The notes beneath the pieces are model-generated. The model made no database searches, was not told the DNA's origin, and saw only the letters and a program-made list of their open reading frames with translations. From an uncultured Clostridia bacterium (GTDB lineage: Bacteria > Bacillota > Clostridia > Lachnospirales > Lachnospiraceae), in assembly GCA_945915235.1 (NCBI GenBank), contig CAMEEX010000012.1:1-37036 (forward strand): a stretch of DNA of 37,036 nt. The letters run 5' to 3'. Below, one piece after another: positions 1-8,900 of this stretch. A program made the translations under genes and the position numbers. How positions within the stretch are numbered: the stretch's first letter is position 1; each line of letters starts with the position of its first letter.

Positions 1-50
1 AAAATACGCAGATTAATATATTAAAATTGTTGATTTTACACAAACGATAA

Positions 51-78
51 TTGACTTTTCAACAGGTTATTATATAAT
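51..78 (+). promoter_or_regulatory. Sigma-A-type promoter of the ATPase-HEPN cassette
   Basis: TTGACT at 51-56 and TATAAT at 73-78 are separated by 16 bp. The predicted start is near 85, leaving a short leader to the ATG at 111. The first gene's SD, GAGGTG, lies at 98-103. This gives the cassette its own promoter. Confidence 0.75.
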
Positions 79-110
79 ACAACTATAGTTAATTAAAGAG
101 GTGACGTTTT

Positions 111-1358
111 ATGATTTTGGAATATACTTGTGAAAATTATAAATCGATAAAAGATAAGATTATATTTTCGATGATTGCATCTAAAGATAATTCCTTTTCA
201 GAATTATTGATACCATTTGACGGAGTACAGATAAACAGAGTGGCATCTATATATGGTGCAAATGGTTCCGGAAAGACGAATGTTATGGACTCTTTAGGCT
301 TTTTGACTTTTTTGATATGCAATAGCAATAATTTTCAACCGGGAGATAAAATTCAACAGCCTTATCATAGATTATGTGGTTCACAGGTTCCCACAAGTTT
401 TAGTATTCAATTTATAAAAAATGGCGTACGTTATGCTTATGGACTTTCTTACACTGTGGAACAGGTGATTTCGGAATATCTTTATTATTTTCCAAATGGG
501 AAACAGGCAAAAATTTTTGACAGAAATCAGGATACGATAACATTTGGGGAAAAATTTAGAAAAGATTTTGAAAGCGTATTAAATTTTTCAAAACCTAATA
601 AATTGTTTTTGTCAGTTTCTGCAAATTATTCAGCGGTAAAGGAAAGTGAGATAGTATTTTTGTTTTTTAAAGAAGATATTATTTTTTATCCTCAGCCGGT
701 GTTTAATAATTGGCTTGAATACTCCATCGAAAAATTGACAAATGATTCTAATCTGAAAAAATTATTTGTTGAATTTATGAATTCTACAGGAAATACGATA
801 AAAAACATAAATACTAAGTATGAAAAATCCAAAATTACACCTGATATTCTGCCGATGAATATGCCGGACGCATTGAAAAAACTGCTTATACATGGCGAAG
901 ATGCGACAAAAATTGAGGCACAGATAGATTATGGATTGTTTAAAATAAATCTGGAAGAAGAGTCTAAGGGTATACAAAAAATGTTCGAGGTATTTTGTCC
1001 GTTGATGAATATTATATTAATGGATAAAGTGCTGGTATGGGACGAGATAGAAACGAGCCTTCACCCTCAAATAGTTAATGAGATTTTAAGATTGATTTTA
1101 CACGGAAAAGCTGATTCAAAGGCACAGCTCATTTTCAGCACGCATGATACTAATTTGTTGGATTTGACAAGGTTCAGGAGAGACCAGATATGGTTCACCG
1201 AATTAAATTCGTCAAGAGCAACCGATTTGTATTCTTTGGCAGAACTAAAGAATGTAAGAAAAGATGAGAATATAAGCAAGGGATATTTAAGCGGCAAGTA
1301 CGGTGCAATACCATTTATCCATAACCCACTAAAGTTTCCGGCAGAGGAGGAGGGTTGA
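111..1358 (+). CDS. AAA15-type (RloA/AbiLi/AriA-like) ATPase
   Basis: A 415-aa ABC/SMC-like AAA ATPase of the AAA_15/AAA_21 class, soluble with no signal peptide. Walker A is GANGSGKT (about residues 49-56). A signature-like ESKGIQKMF segment lies at about 283-291, Walker B is VLVWDEIETSLHP (about 306-318) and the switch/H-loop is IFSTHD (about 342-347). The insertion between Walker A and the signature is lineage-specific. ATPases of this type pair with effector nucleases in defence systems, for example AriA with the TOPRIM protein AriB in PARIS, or AbiLi/RloA with RloB. Here the partner is a HEPN protein whose start codon overlaps this stop, so the two are translationally coupled. The gene is much more AT-rich than the surface-polysaccharide block that follows, suggesting acquisition. 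The ATPase call is firm; the defence role is inferred from partner and context. Confidence 0.85.
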   Translation: MILEYTCENYKSIKDKIIFSMIASKDNSFSELLIPFDGVQINRVASIYGANGSGKTNVMDSLGFLTFLICNSNNFQPGDKIQQPYHRLCGSQVPTSFSIQFIKNGVRYAYGLSYTVEQVISEYLYYFPNGKQAKIFDRNQDTITFGEKFRKDFESVLNFSKPNKLFLSVSANYSAVKESEIVFLFFKEDIIFYPQPVFNNWLEYSIEKLTNDSNLKKLFVEFMNSTGNTIKNINTKYEKSKITPDILPMNMPDALKKLLIHGEDATKIEAQIDYGLFKINLEEESKGIQKMFEVFCPLMNIILMDKVLVWDEIETSLHPQIVNEILRLILHGKADSKAQLIFSTHDTNLLDLTRFRRDQIWFTELNSSRATDLYSLAELKNVRKDENISKGYLSGKYGAIPFIHNPLKFPAEEEG

Positions 1359-2065
1359 TGCAGCAGACAGAGGAGAGAAATCTTGAACTTTCACCAAGAA
1401 TTGTAAATACAAGGGACAGACGGCGAAATCATGCTATCCAATTTGAACTTGGAGAGATTACGGCAAGATTTGAAAATAATGTTTCTTCTATCAAGGCACA
1501 GTTTGGGCTGGTCGAACAGCTCGAGAATGATGGCAACCTGCAATATAAAGATATTTTGCGTTCTCAGATAGTATTTCTTGATAGCGCTTTTGACTTCTTT
1601 ATGCATGAAATTACTAAATTCGGCATGGTGCAGATATTTCAGGGTATTTGGGAAAAGACAGAAAAATATAATAACTTTGCAATTCGTTTAGGAGATATCT
1701 CTGACGTTTTGCAAAATCCTGAACAGGAAAACTGGTTTTTAGATATTGTGAATGATTCATATGCCGAAGATACTTTTATGAGTGCGGACACAGTTATTTC
1801 TCAGTTGAAGCTGATAGGGCTGAAATGGCAGAATATAGCGGATAGGGCGTTCTTTGAGCAGGGTTCGACAATTTCGACAAAAGATAAATTTAAGGGAACA
1901 TTGAATTCTTTGTTTTTACGCAGAAATCAGATTGCACATCAGGCAGACTGTCGCCATGAGACCGGTGATAAAATAGATATTGATAGAGAATTTGTTGAGA
2001 GCTATATAGATAATATAGAAAATATTGTACATGCAATCATTGATGAAATAGCGGCAAAAGCTTAA
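1358..2065 (+). CDS. HEPN-domain putative ribonuclease (RiboL-PSP-HEPN-like)
   Basis: A 235-aa, mostly alpha-helical protein. Near the C-terminus it carries LFLRRNQIAHQAD, containing the HEPN RNase signature R-N-x3-H (R189 to H194). The preceding helix, with ILRSQIVFLDSAFDFFMHEI, resembles the first helix of the RiboL-PSP/MAE_28990-type HEPN proteins. I use the ATG at 1358, which overlaps the ATPase stop as TGATG and has a GAGGAGG SD 7 nt upstream; a TTG at 1355 is less likely. HEPN proteins are metal-independent RNases common in toxin and abortive-infection systems. I infer this is the effector and the upstream ATPase is sensor or regulator. The HEPN assignment is good; the exact subfamily and target are unknown. 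Confidence 0.75.
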   Translation: MQQTEERNLELSPRIVNTRDRRRNHAIQFELGEITARFENNVSSIKAQFGLVEQLENDGNLQYKDILRSQIVFLDSAFDFFMHEITKFGMVQIFQGIWEKTEKYNNFAIRLGDISDVLQNPEQENWFLDIVNDSYAEDTFMSADTVISQLKLIGLKWQNIADRAFFEQGSTISTKDKFKGTLNSLFLRRNQIAHQADCRHETGDKIDIDREFVESYIDNIENIVHAIIDEIAAKA

Positions 2066-2089
2066 TATTAATAAAAGTGACCTTACATA

Positions 2090-2140
2090 AAAAGATTTCA
2101 TACATAGTGCGCCATAATGCTATGTGTGAAATCTTTTTTT
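2090..2140 (+). terminator. Intrinsic terminator after the HEPN gene
   Basis: A long stem pairs 2090-2107 with 2120-2137 with one G-U pair and a 12-nt loop, and the right arm runs into seven T. Because the left arm begins with A residues, it could also act on the opposite strand. It closes the ATPase-HEPN cassette. Confidence 0.85.
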
Positions 2141-2201
2141 GCTTTTGAGGCTTACCCGTGAATTTTACTCTGGATAAAACTTATGATACTGAGTTGCTCT
2201 A

Positions 2202-2230
2202 TTGCTAAATACAAGAAAATAGGGTATAAT
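2202..2230 (+). promoter_or_regulatory. Promoter of the O-acetyltransferase genes
   Basis: TTGCTA at 2202-2207 and TATAAT at 2225-2230 are separated by exactly 17 bp. The predicted start near 2237 leaves a ~75-nt leader before the MBOAT ATG. Confidence 0.75.
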
Positions 2231-2245
2231 TTCCTACAAAGTGGG

Positions 2246-2291
2246 TATGCCTGCCCTTTGGCAAAATCAGTGTTTTCGGAGGGCATGCCAG
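2246..2291 (+). promoter_or_regulatory. Leader hairpin upstream of the MBOAT gene
   Basis: In the 5' leader, TGCCCT at 2252-2257 pairs with AGGGCA at 2280-2285, and the inner AAAA/TTTT tracts can extend the stem imperfectly. It ends about 10 nt before the SD (AGGAAAGG). It could affect translation or be incidental; no riboswitch class is recognised. Confidence 0.35.
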
Positions 2292-2310
2292 TAGGAAAGG
2301 AAATATATAA

Positions 2311-3717
2311 ATGGTTTTTTCGTCTACGGTATTTTTATTTTTGTTTTTGCCGGTGGTTATCGCGGTTTATTATAATCCCTTCATAAAAAAGAGGGGTTTT
2401 CGCAATATAGTCTTACTTCTGGCGAGTCTTTTTTTCTACGGCTGGGGTGAGCCGGTGTTCGTTTTCCTTATGATTTTGTCAATTATTATGAACTGGGCAT
2501 TCGGTCTTATGGTTGATGGCATGAGAAAAAAGGGAAGTACGCGCGGAATGAAGCTTGGAATGATTTTATCCGTGGTGTATAACCTTGGACTTATGTTCAT
2601 CTTCAAGTACTTGACCTTTGTGACCAAGAATATAAGCTATCTTGTCCACAATGACAGCATAGTTGTAAATATTGCCCTTCCAATCGGAATATCCTTCTTT
2701 ACCTTCCAGCTCATGTCGTATGTGTTCGATGTGTATTACGGCACGGCGAAGGTGCAGAGAAATATTCTATATGTAGGGCTGTATGTATCAATGTTTCCTC
2801 AGCTTATCGCGGGACCGATTGTCAGATATGAGACGGTTGCAGATGAGATTGAGAACAGGGTCGAGAACAGGGAGGAGTTTGCAGAAGGGTTCGGCAGGTT
2901 CGTCGTGGGTCTTGGCAAGAAGATACTTATTTCAAACTATGTCGGAAAAATCGCCGATATAGCGTTTGCGACGGAGGGCGGAATGTCCGTTGCGATGGCA
3001 TGGCTCGGCGCGATAGCTTACACCCTGCAGATTTATTTTGATTTTTCGGGTTACTCGGACATGGCAATCGGACTTGGAAGAATGTTCGGTTTCCACTTTC
3101 TTGAGAACTTTAATTTTCCGTATGTATCGAAGTCGATAACTGAGTTCTGGAGAAGATGGCATATCACACTCAGCACCTGGTTCAGGGACTATGTGTATAT
3201 TCCTCTCGGCGGAAACAGGGTCAGCAAGGGCAGACATATATGGAATATTTTTGTCGTGTGGTTCCTGACGGGTGTATGGCACGGTGCCAACTGGACGTTC
3301 ATTTGCTGGGGACTGCTGTACTTTGTGCTTCTCATGTTCGAGAAGCTCACCGGCTTTCACAAGAAGAACGGCTGGTACATGCATGTGTACACCATGTTCT
3401 TTGTCATCATCGGCTGGGTGCTTTTCAGGGCTGACAGCATAACGGCGGCGGGAAGCTACATGGGAAACATGTTCGGAATAGGTGCGACAGGCTTCATTGA
3501 CGGCACATTTATCGACTGCATCAAAAATTCGGCGGTCGTGCTCGTTGCGGCGGTTATTTTCTCGTTCCCTGTCGTGAAGAAGGTCGGGGAGCTGCTTGAG
3601 AGCAGGCAGACGCTCAAAAATGTGCTCGCCTCGGTCTGCATGGTGGCAGTATTTATTGCAGCGCTTCTCATATGCATCAAGGCGACCTACAACCCGTTCA
3701 TCTATCTGAATTTCTAG
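2311..3717 (+). CDS. MBOAT-family membrane O-acetyltransferase (AlgI/DltB-like)
   Basis: A 468-aa polytopic protein with roughly ten or more membrane segments and the MBOAT core. SKSITEFWRRWHITLSTWFRDYVYIPLGGNR (about residues 273-303) is the AlgI/PatA-type hallmark. GVWHGANWTFICWG (about 326-339) carries the conserved membrane-embedded histidine needed for acyl transfer. Family members move acetyl groups from cytoplasmic donors across the membrane onto polysaccharide or peptidoglycan. The length is usual for the AlgI group. The next gene, 13 nt downstream, encodes the typical extracytoplasmic partner, so the pair should act as a two-component polymer O-acetylase. The polymer substrate is not evident, though glycosyltransferase genes lie downstream. 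Confidence 0.9.
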   Translation: MVFSSTVFLFLFLPVVIAVYYNPFIKKRGFRNIVLLLASLFFYGWGEPVFVFLMILSIIMNWAFGLMVDGMRKKGSTRGMKLGMILSVVYNLGLMFIFKYLTFVTKNISYLVHNDSIVVNIALPIGISFFTFQLMSYVFDVYYGTAKVQRNILYVGLYVSMFPQLIAGPIVRYETVADEIENRVENREEFAEGFGRFVVGLGKKILISNYVGKIADIAFATEGGMSVAMAWLGAIAYTLQIYFDFSGYSDMAIGLGRMFGFHFLENFNFPYVSKSITEFWRRWHITLSTWFRDYVYIPLGGNRVSKGRHIWNIFVVWFLTGVWHGANWTFICWGLLYFVLLMFEKLTGFHKKNGWYMHVYTMFFVIIGWVLFRADSITAAGSYMGNMFGIGATGFIDGTFIDCIKNSAVVLVAAVIFSFPVVKKVGELLESRQTLKNVLASVCMVAVFIAALLICIKATYNPFIYLNF

Positions 3718-3730
3718 GGAGGATTTATAA

Positions 3731-5095
3731 GTGGGAAAAAAAATATACAGAGTTACCGCGCTGTGCTGCATGGGAATACTCTTTGTGATGTTCATATTCA
3801 TTCTCGCAAGACTTGTTGTGAAGAATGTGGTTTATGAAAAGTTTGGGATATACAATCCGCTGGTCGCATTTTTCCTTGAGGGCGACAACGATGTGACGGT
3901 CGAAGACGATGGAAGCGGCTCGATAAAGATAGACTGGGCGAGCATATATCCGTATGCGAAGGAGGATATATACGTCAACATAAGTAAGAATATGAGCCCG
4001 CTTGAGAAATATACCTCACTTGTGGGGAAAGTTAAGGCTCAGGCTGAGTGGTATGCGACGGACGGGCTTCCGATGCAGACGAAGCTCACCGAGCTGGCAG
4101 CAGGCTACGAGGGACTTATTGGCTGGAAGGTGCAGGAGGAGGACTATGACGCGGTCATAACCCTTAGAAACGGCTACCTCACCTGCATAAGCCCTGTGAG
4201 AGACGACAGCGTTATCGGGGAGATTACCGACAGCATAATGGGATTTAAGGATTTCCTCGATGAGAGGAATATAAATCTTATGTATGTCATGGTGCCGTTC
4301 CTTGTAGACACCGTGGACAGCGAGCTTCCGCTCGGAATAACCGATGCGAGCAACGACAACGCCGACAGACTGATTGAGAGCCTTGAGAAAAATGGAGTCG
4401 ACAATCTGGACCTGAGGGTGTGTGAGAAGGAGGACGGCATAAGCCATTATGACATGTTCTACCGCACCGACCATCACTGGAACGCGAGGGCGGCAGTGTG
4501 GGCAAGCGGGCGCGTGGCGCGCAGAGTGTCGGAGCTCTACGACTATGAGTACACTCCTGAGCTTTTTGATATCAATAATTACACGAGCAGAATATACGAG
4601 AAGGTATTCCTCGGAAGCTACGGCAGAAGGGTAACACTCAGCAAGGCTTCGCCGGAGGATTTTGAGATATTGTACCCGAAAAATGACATGACCTATCATC
4701 TCGTGATGCCTGAACGTCAGATTGACACGACAGGAACTTTTGACGAGGTGTTCATTGATTACGATAAGCTCAAGATTACCGACTATTATGAGATGGATGC
4801 CTACAGCGCATATGTCACACTAAGAAGCTATGTGGCAGTGATTGAGAATGAGAACGCGGTAAATCCTGACAAGAAGATACTCATTCTCAGGGACTCCTTC
4901 GGAAACAATTTTGCTCCATACTTTGCACAGCAGTACGGAACCGTTGAGCTTGTCGATGTGGCGGACTTTACGGGCAGCATAAAGAGCTATATCGAGGAGT
5001 CGAAGCCGGACACTGTGCTTCTTTTGTACAATCCGACAATGATTGAGCCGATAGACTGGAGCTCCTACACGAGCAGCAAGTTCGATTTCAGGTGA
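3731..5095 (+). CDS. AlgJ/AlgX-like SGNH acetyltransferase partner protein
   Basis: A 454-aa protein with an N-terminal membrane anchor (about residues 7-28) and a large extracytoplasmic domain. Residues with YRTDHHWN (about 245-252) give the D-x-H-type motif of AlgX/AlgJ/DltD-like proteins, and ILRDSFGNNF (about 391-400) supplies the expected nucleophilic serine in a GDSF-like setting. Such proteins receive acetyl from an MBOAT partner and transfer it to the polymer. The GTG start at 3731 is chosen because an AGGGAGG SD lies about 7 nt upstream. It follows the MBOAT gene by 13 nt and is almost certainly cotranscribed. Confidence 0.85.
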   Translation: MGKKIYRVTALCCMGILFVMFIFILARLVVKNVVYEKFGIYNPLVAFFLEGDNDVTVEDDGSGSIKIDWASIYPYAKEDIYVNISKNMSPLEKYTSLVGKVKAQAEWYATDGLPMQTKLTELAAGYEGLIGWKVQEEDYDAVITLRNGYLTCISPVRDDSVIGEITDSIMGFKDFLDERNINLMYVMVPFLVDTVDSELPLGITDASNDNADRLIESLEKNGVDNLDLRVCEKEDGISHYDMFYRTDHHWNARAAVWASGRVARRVSELYDYEYTPELFDINNYTSRIYEKVFLGSYGRRVTLSKASPEDFEILYPKNDMTYHLVMPERQIDTTGTFDEVFIDYDKLKITDYYEMDAYSAYVTLRSYVAVIENENAVNPDKKILILRDSFGNNFAPYFAQQYGTVELVDVADFTGSIKSYIEESKPDTVLLLYNPTMIEPIDWSSYTSSKFDFR

Positions 5096-5112
5096 AATGA
5101 TACAATCTGCAA

Positions 5113-5144
5113 AATAAAAATCCGCGAGAGGGAGATTTTTTATC
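5113..5144 (+). terminator. Weak terminator-like hairpin
   Basis: An AAAATC...GATTTTTT arrangement around a GC-containing loop lies in the gap between the acetyltransferase pair and the glycosyltransferase gene. The stem is short and A/T-rich, so read-through is likely. A TTTCGC-N16-TATAGT arrangement at 5177-5204 may be a weak promoter for the next gene. Confidence 0.35.
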
Positions 5145-5221
5145 AGCAAAATTATATAATGTGTGGTTTTATAAAATTTCGCAGTTATCTAGGATAAATA
5201 TAGTAGAAGTGAGGACTAAAT

Positions 5222-6583
5222 ATGAAGGTATTATGGCTTATAAATGCGCCAATACCGGCTCTGTGCGAGCGCGCAGGGCTTCCGGTGCAGGTAAAGGAGG
5301 GCTGGATTGACGGGCTTTACAATTCGCTGATGGCTCTTGTGAAGGAGAAGAAGGTGGACTTTAAGCTTGCCATAGCCTTCCCGCAGTTTGCTAAGAAGGA
5401 GACCATAGAGGGGGAGCTTGACGGCAGCGAGTTCTACGGCTTTTACAAGGAGGAGGACAAGCCCTACAAGTACAACCAGAATGTCGAGGGAAGGCTCAGG
5501 GACATACTTACAAAGGCAGCTCCCGATGTGGTGCATATAGCAGGGACGGAGTATGACCACGCGGCTGCGATGGTGAGGGCGTTTGGCAGACCTGACAGGA
5601 CGGTTGTGTCAATTCAGGGTCTTACGAGTGTGTATGCAAGGCACTACATGGCTGACCTTCCGGTGAGTGTGAGATACGGCTTCACTCTCAGAGACGTGTT
5701 AAAGCTGGATAATCTGTTTTTTGACAGGAAAAAATATTATAAAAGAGGGGCTCTTGAGAAAGAGACCATAAGAGGGGCAGGGCATATTATCGGAAGAACC
5801 GACTGGGATAATATATGCACACGCCTTATAAATCCTACCGCGAAATATTATTATTGCAGTGAAATATTAAGAAAGGACTTCTATGACGGGAGCCGCTGGA
5901 GCGAGGATGACTGCGATAAACATACCGTATTCGTATCGCAGGGCTACTATCCGATTAAAGGACTTCACTACATGCTCGAGGCGCTCAAGGATATAAGAAA
6001 ATTCTACCCGGATGTTAAGCTCAGGGTAGCGGGCGGTGTCAGCCTCAACGATGAAGGCTTTAAAAACAGGCTCAGACAGAAGAATTATCAGCGGTATCTG
6101 TCAAAGCTCATAGAAAAATATAATCTCTCCGACTGCGTGGAATTTCTTCCGCCGTTGAAGGCTGATGAGATGAAGAAAATGTATCTTAAAAGCAATGTAT
6201 TTGTGTCGCCTTCGTCCATAGAAAATTCGCCGAACTCGCTGGGCGAGGCGATGATACTTGGTGTACCGTGTGTTTCCTCGCTGGTGGGCGGTGTCGGAAA
6301 TATGCTTATAGACGGAGTAGAGGGCTTTTTCTACCAGCACGATGCGCCGTATATGCTTGCCTTCTATGTTATGCGGATATTTGAGACACAGGACAGGCAG
6401 AGAGAGCAGTTGGTGTACATGACCGATGCGGCGCAAGCTCACGCACAGCGACTTTTTGACAGAAGGAAAAATGCAGAGCAGATGCTTGAGATATACGGAG
6501 AGGTTAAGTCTGAGGGCAAGGCTGTAAGTACCGCAAGCAATACTCGCGGTATGCAGGGGGATAAGTTTGAAAATGACAACTAG
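5222..6583 (+). CDS. GT4-family (GT-B fold) glycosyltransferase
   Basis: A 453-aa cytoplasmic retaining glycosyltransferase. The N-terminal half is a Rossmann-like acceptor domain (starts MKVLWLINAP). The C-terminal nucleotide-sugar domain shows the GT4 pattern: VSQGYYPIKGLHYMLEAL (about residues 238-255), then the E-x7-E motif in SIENSPNSLGEAMILGVPCVSS (about 330-352). The donor and acceptor cannot be told from sequence. The C-terminal ~25 residues are low-complexity and overlap the next gene. The short spacing to downstream genes suggests surface polysaccharide or glycolipid synthesis with the PTPS-related membrane proteins. The start ATG at 5222 has the SD GTGAGG about 8 nt upstream. Confidence 0.85.
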   Translation: MKVLWLINAPIPALCERAGLPVQVKEGWIDGLYNSLMALVKEKKVDFKLAIAFPQFAKKETIEGELDGSEFYGFYKEEDKPYKYNQNVEGRLRDILTKAAPDVVHIAGTEYDHAAAMVRAFGRPDRTVVSIQGLTSVYARHYMADLPVSVRYGFTLRDVLKLDNLFFDRKKYYKRGALEKETIRGAGHIIGRTDWDNICTRLINPTAKYYYCSEILRKDFYDGSRWSEDDCDKHTVFVSQGYYPIKGLHYMLEALKDIRKFYPDVKLRVAGGVSLNDEGFKNRLRQKNYQRYLSKLIEKYNLSDCVEFLPPLKADEMKKMYLKSNVFVSPSSIENSPNSLGEAMILGVPCVSSLVGGVGNMLIDGVEGFFYQHDAPYMLAFYVMRIFETQDRQREQLVYMTDAAQAHAQRLFDRRKNAEQMLEIYGEVKSEGKAVSTASNTRGMQGDKFENDN

Positions 6584-8900
6584 TATGAATAAAAAGCGTT
6601 GGCTGTGGATTGTCGGTGCAGAGCTGGTTGTCCTTATTGTGCTGGCGGTTGTGATTGCGCTTCCGGGTGTAAATGAGAGCTTTCATGCCACGGATTTTGT
6701 GTACCAGCAGGGAGAGAATGTGGACGGCTCGGCGGTTGCGGGCAGTGACGGCGCACAGGGCGGCTGGTTTATATCGACACCGCAGATAAAGCTCGGCTAT
6801 GGCGTGTACCGCGTGGAGGTCGAGTACGAGAGCACCTCGCAGGAGAGCTTTCTGTATTTTGTGTCCGCGTCCGAGCAGTCGACACAGATAAAGAATATCG
6901 GGCAGTATGCTGCGGGCACGGAGTATTTTAAGACTGACAGGAATAAGCTGTCTACACAAGTGTTTGTAAACAGAGGTGATACCTACTATGCCGGCTGTAT
7001 ATATGGCGGCGACGGGGAGCTTGCGGTCAGGAGCATATCCATAAAAAAGGAGCCCGGCGGGGTATTAAAGGGCTGTCTGATTTATATACTGGCTGCCGCT
7101 GTCGTGGATTTGCTTATTTTGTTTGCAGACAGGAGAAAAAAGGGGCTTGTTGGCGATGAGAGCATAAGGGTATTCTTTGCGCTCGGGCTCACCGTGATAT
7201 TCACTTCGTTCCCTCTCGGAACGGGCTTTCTGGTAAACGGACATGATATGGGCTTTCACCTCGCAAGAATAGACAGCATAAAGAATGGGATACTGTCGGG
7301 TGAGTTCCCTATAAAGCTGTATTCCGACTGGCTGTGCGGAAACGGCTATGCGTCGGGAGTGTTTTACGGTGATGCGCTTCTCTACATTCCCGCGCTCTTT
7401 AGGATAGCAGGGTTTAATCTCATGCAGAGCTACAAGATTTTTGTGTTCCTTTGCAATCTTGCAACCTGTGTGCTTTCGTATTACTGCTTTAAGGGAATGT
7501 CGGGAAGCAAAAAAACGGCTGTCATAGGTGCAGCGCTGTACACGACATCAATCTACAGATTGATTGACATATATGTGCGCGCCTCGGTAGGAGAATACAC
7601 GGCGATGATATTCCTTCCGGTCATAGCTTACGGCATGTACAGAGTCTATTCCGACGATGTGGATTCGGACGGTTTTAAAAAGAACTGGATAATTCCGGTT
7701 ATAGGTTTTTCGGGGATAATCAACTCGCATATTCTGACCTGCGAGTTGACGGGTCTGTTCACCGTGCTGCTGTGCCTTATTATGTTCAGAAAAACATTCA
7801 GTAAAAAGAGATTTATTCTACTGGTGAAGATAGTTATATATACACTTATTGTCAATATCGGCTTTATTCTGCCGTTCGTGCAGTATTTTGTCCGCGGTGG
7901 CATAGTGGCGACGGATATCGACCGATTTTATGCGGGAATACAGCAGTACGGCGCGTTCCTCGCACAGATATTTGAGCCTGTCACTACCTACGCGGGACAG
8001 TCGTCATACATTGACTGGGCGATAAGCGAGTCGATGCCCGTCAATATAGGAGCGGGTCTTGCCTTTGGCGGGGTGGTGCTGTTGTATGTGCTGGTCATGG
8101 GATATGTAAAGAAGAAGGGCGAGAAAACAGCAGCATGGCTTACACTTGCCTTTGCCGCGCTGGCAATATGGATGTCCACCAGCAGTTTTCCATGGAATAT
8201 GTTAAAGAAATCGAGTGGCGTGATGAGCAGTCTGGTCTCGAGCATACAGTATCCGTGGAGATTTCTCAGCATAGCTTCAATAATGCTTGTCATGGGCTTT
8301 ATTCTTGCACTTAAAGCCGTGGAGGACAAAAAAAGACTGTATGTGTGTGCGGGCGCGGTGGTGCTCGCCGTCAATATCTGGCAGGGTGCGGTGCTCATGA
8401 GCAATATCCTGAACAATGCCGAGCCGTACAGAATATATCAGGGCAGCGAAATCGATACAACGCAGGCTGTCACGGGTGCCGAGTATCTTCCGGCGAATAC
8501 ACTTGTGCAGGTATACTCCGCACAGTATGTACTTCCTGACGATGGCATAAGCTGTGATGTGAGCTATAGGGACAATAATTATGTGGAGTGCCATATCACA
8601 AACAGCACAAATGTCGATGGAAGAATTATATTCTCCATGGTGTATTATGATGGCTATACCGCAGTCGATGCTGTCACCGGTGAGAAGCTTGAAGTCTATA
8701 TGGACGGCGGCAAGGTAGCCGTCAATGTAAGCGGCGGTTATTCAGGGGACGTAATCGTGAAATTCTCAGGCTTTGTATCGTGGAAAATAGCGGGTGTGGT
8801 ATCAATTATAGGCTTTTTAATGGTTATGGCAGAATTTATAAAATACAGGACGAAGGCTTATGAAAAATGGAGGCATGAATGGACAAAAAGACGTGGATAA
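6567..8900 (+). CDS. PTPS-related (GT-C-like) polytopic membrane protein, first paralog
   Basis: A 777-aa protein. It has one N-terminal membrane segment (about residues 13-33), an extracytoplasmic beta-rich region (about 40-165), a block of about 10 membrane segments, a second extracytoplasmic domain (about 620-735) and a C-terminal anchor (about 738-758). The segment starting NGHDMGFHLARIDSIKNG (about 223-285) matches the hallmark of the membrane '6-pyruvoyl-tetrahydropterin synthase-related' family (PF10131), whose HD-x3-H loop is reminiscent of the acidic first loop of GT-C lipid-linked-sugar transferases. It is not a pterin enzyme. The TTG at 6567 is best spaced from the SD GCAGGGGG; ATG 6573 is possible. 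It overlaps the GT4 gene by 17 nt. A role in surface glycan synthesis is inferred. Confidence 0.75.
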   Translation: MKMTTSMNKKRWLWIVGAELVVLIVLAVVIALPGVNESFHATDFVYQQGENVDGSAVAGSDGAQGGWFISTPQIKLGYGVYRVEVEYESTSQESFLYFVSASEQSTQIKNIGQYAAGTEYFKTDRNKLSTQVFVNRGDTYYAGCIYGGDGELAVRSISIKKEPGGVLKGCLIYILAAAVVDLLILFADRRKKGLVGDESIRVFFALGLTVIFTSFPLGTGFLVNGHDMGFHLARIDSIKNGILSGEFPIKLYSDWLCGNGYASGVFYGDALLYIPALFRIAGFNLMQSYKIFVFLCNLATCVLSYYCFKGMSGSKKTAVIGAALYTTSIYRLIDIYVRASVGEYTAMIFLPVIAYGMYRVYSDDVDSDGFKKNWIIPVIGFSGIINSHILTCELTGLFTVLLCLIMFRKTFSKKRFILLVKIVIYTLIVNIGFILPFVQYFVRGGIVATDIDRFYAGIQQYGAFLAQIFEPVTTYAGQSSYIDWAISESMPVNIGAGLAFGGVVLLYVLVMGYVKKKGEKTAAWLTLAFAALAIWMSTSSFPWNMLKKSSGVMSSLVSSIQYPWRFLSIASIMLVMGFILALKAVEDKKRLYVCAGAVVLAVNIWQGAVLMSNILNNAEPYRIYQGSEIDTTQAVTGAEYLPANTLVQVYSAQYVLPDDGISCDVSYRDNNYVECHITNSTNVDGRIIFSMVYYDGYTAVDAVTGEKLEVYMDGGKVAVNVSGGYSGDVIVKFSGFVSWKIAGVVSIIGFLMVMAEFIKYRTKAYEKWRHEWTKRRG

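Noticed and set aside
2183..2386. Short plus-strand frame overlapping the MBOAT start.
   Set aside because: It covers the promoter and leader hairpin and has no SD or recognisable product.
2932..3801. 289-codon minus-strand frame over the MBOAT gene.
   Set aside because: Antisense shadow of a strongly supported gene; charged, motif-free translation.
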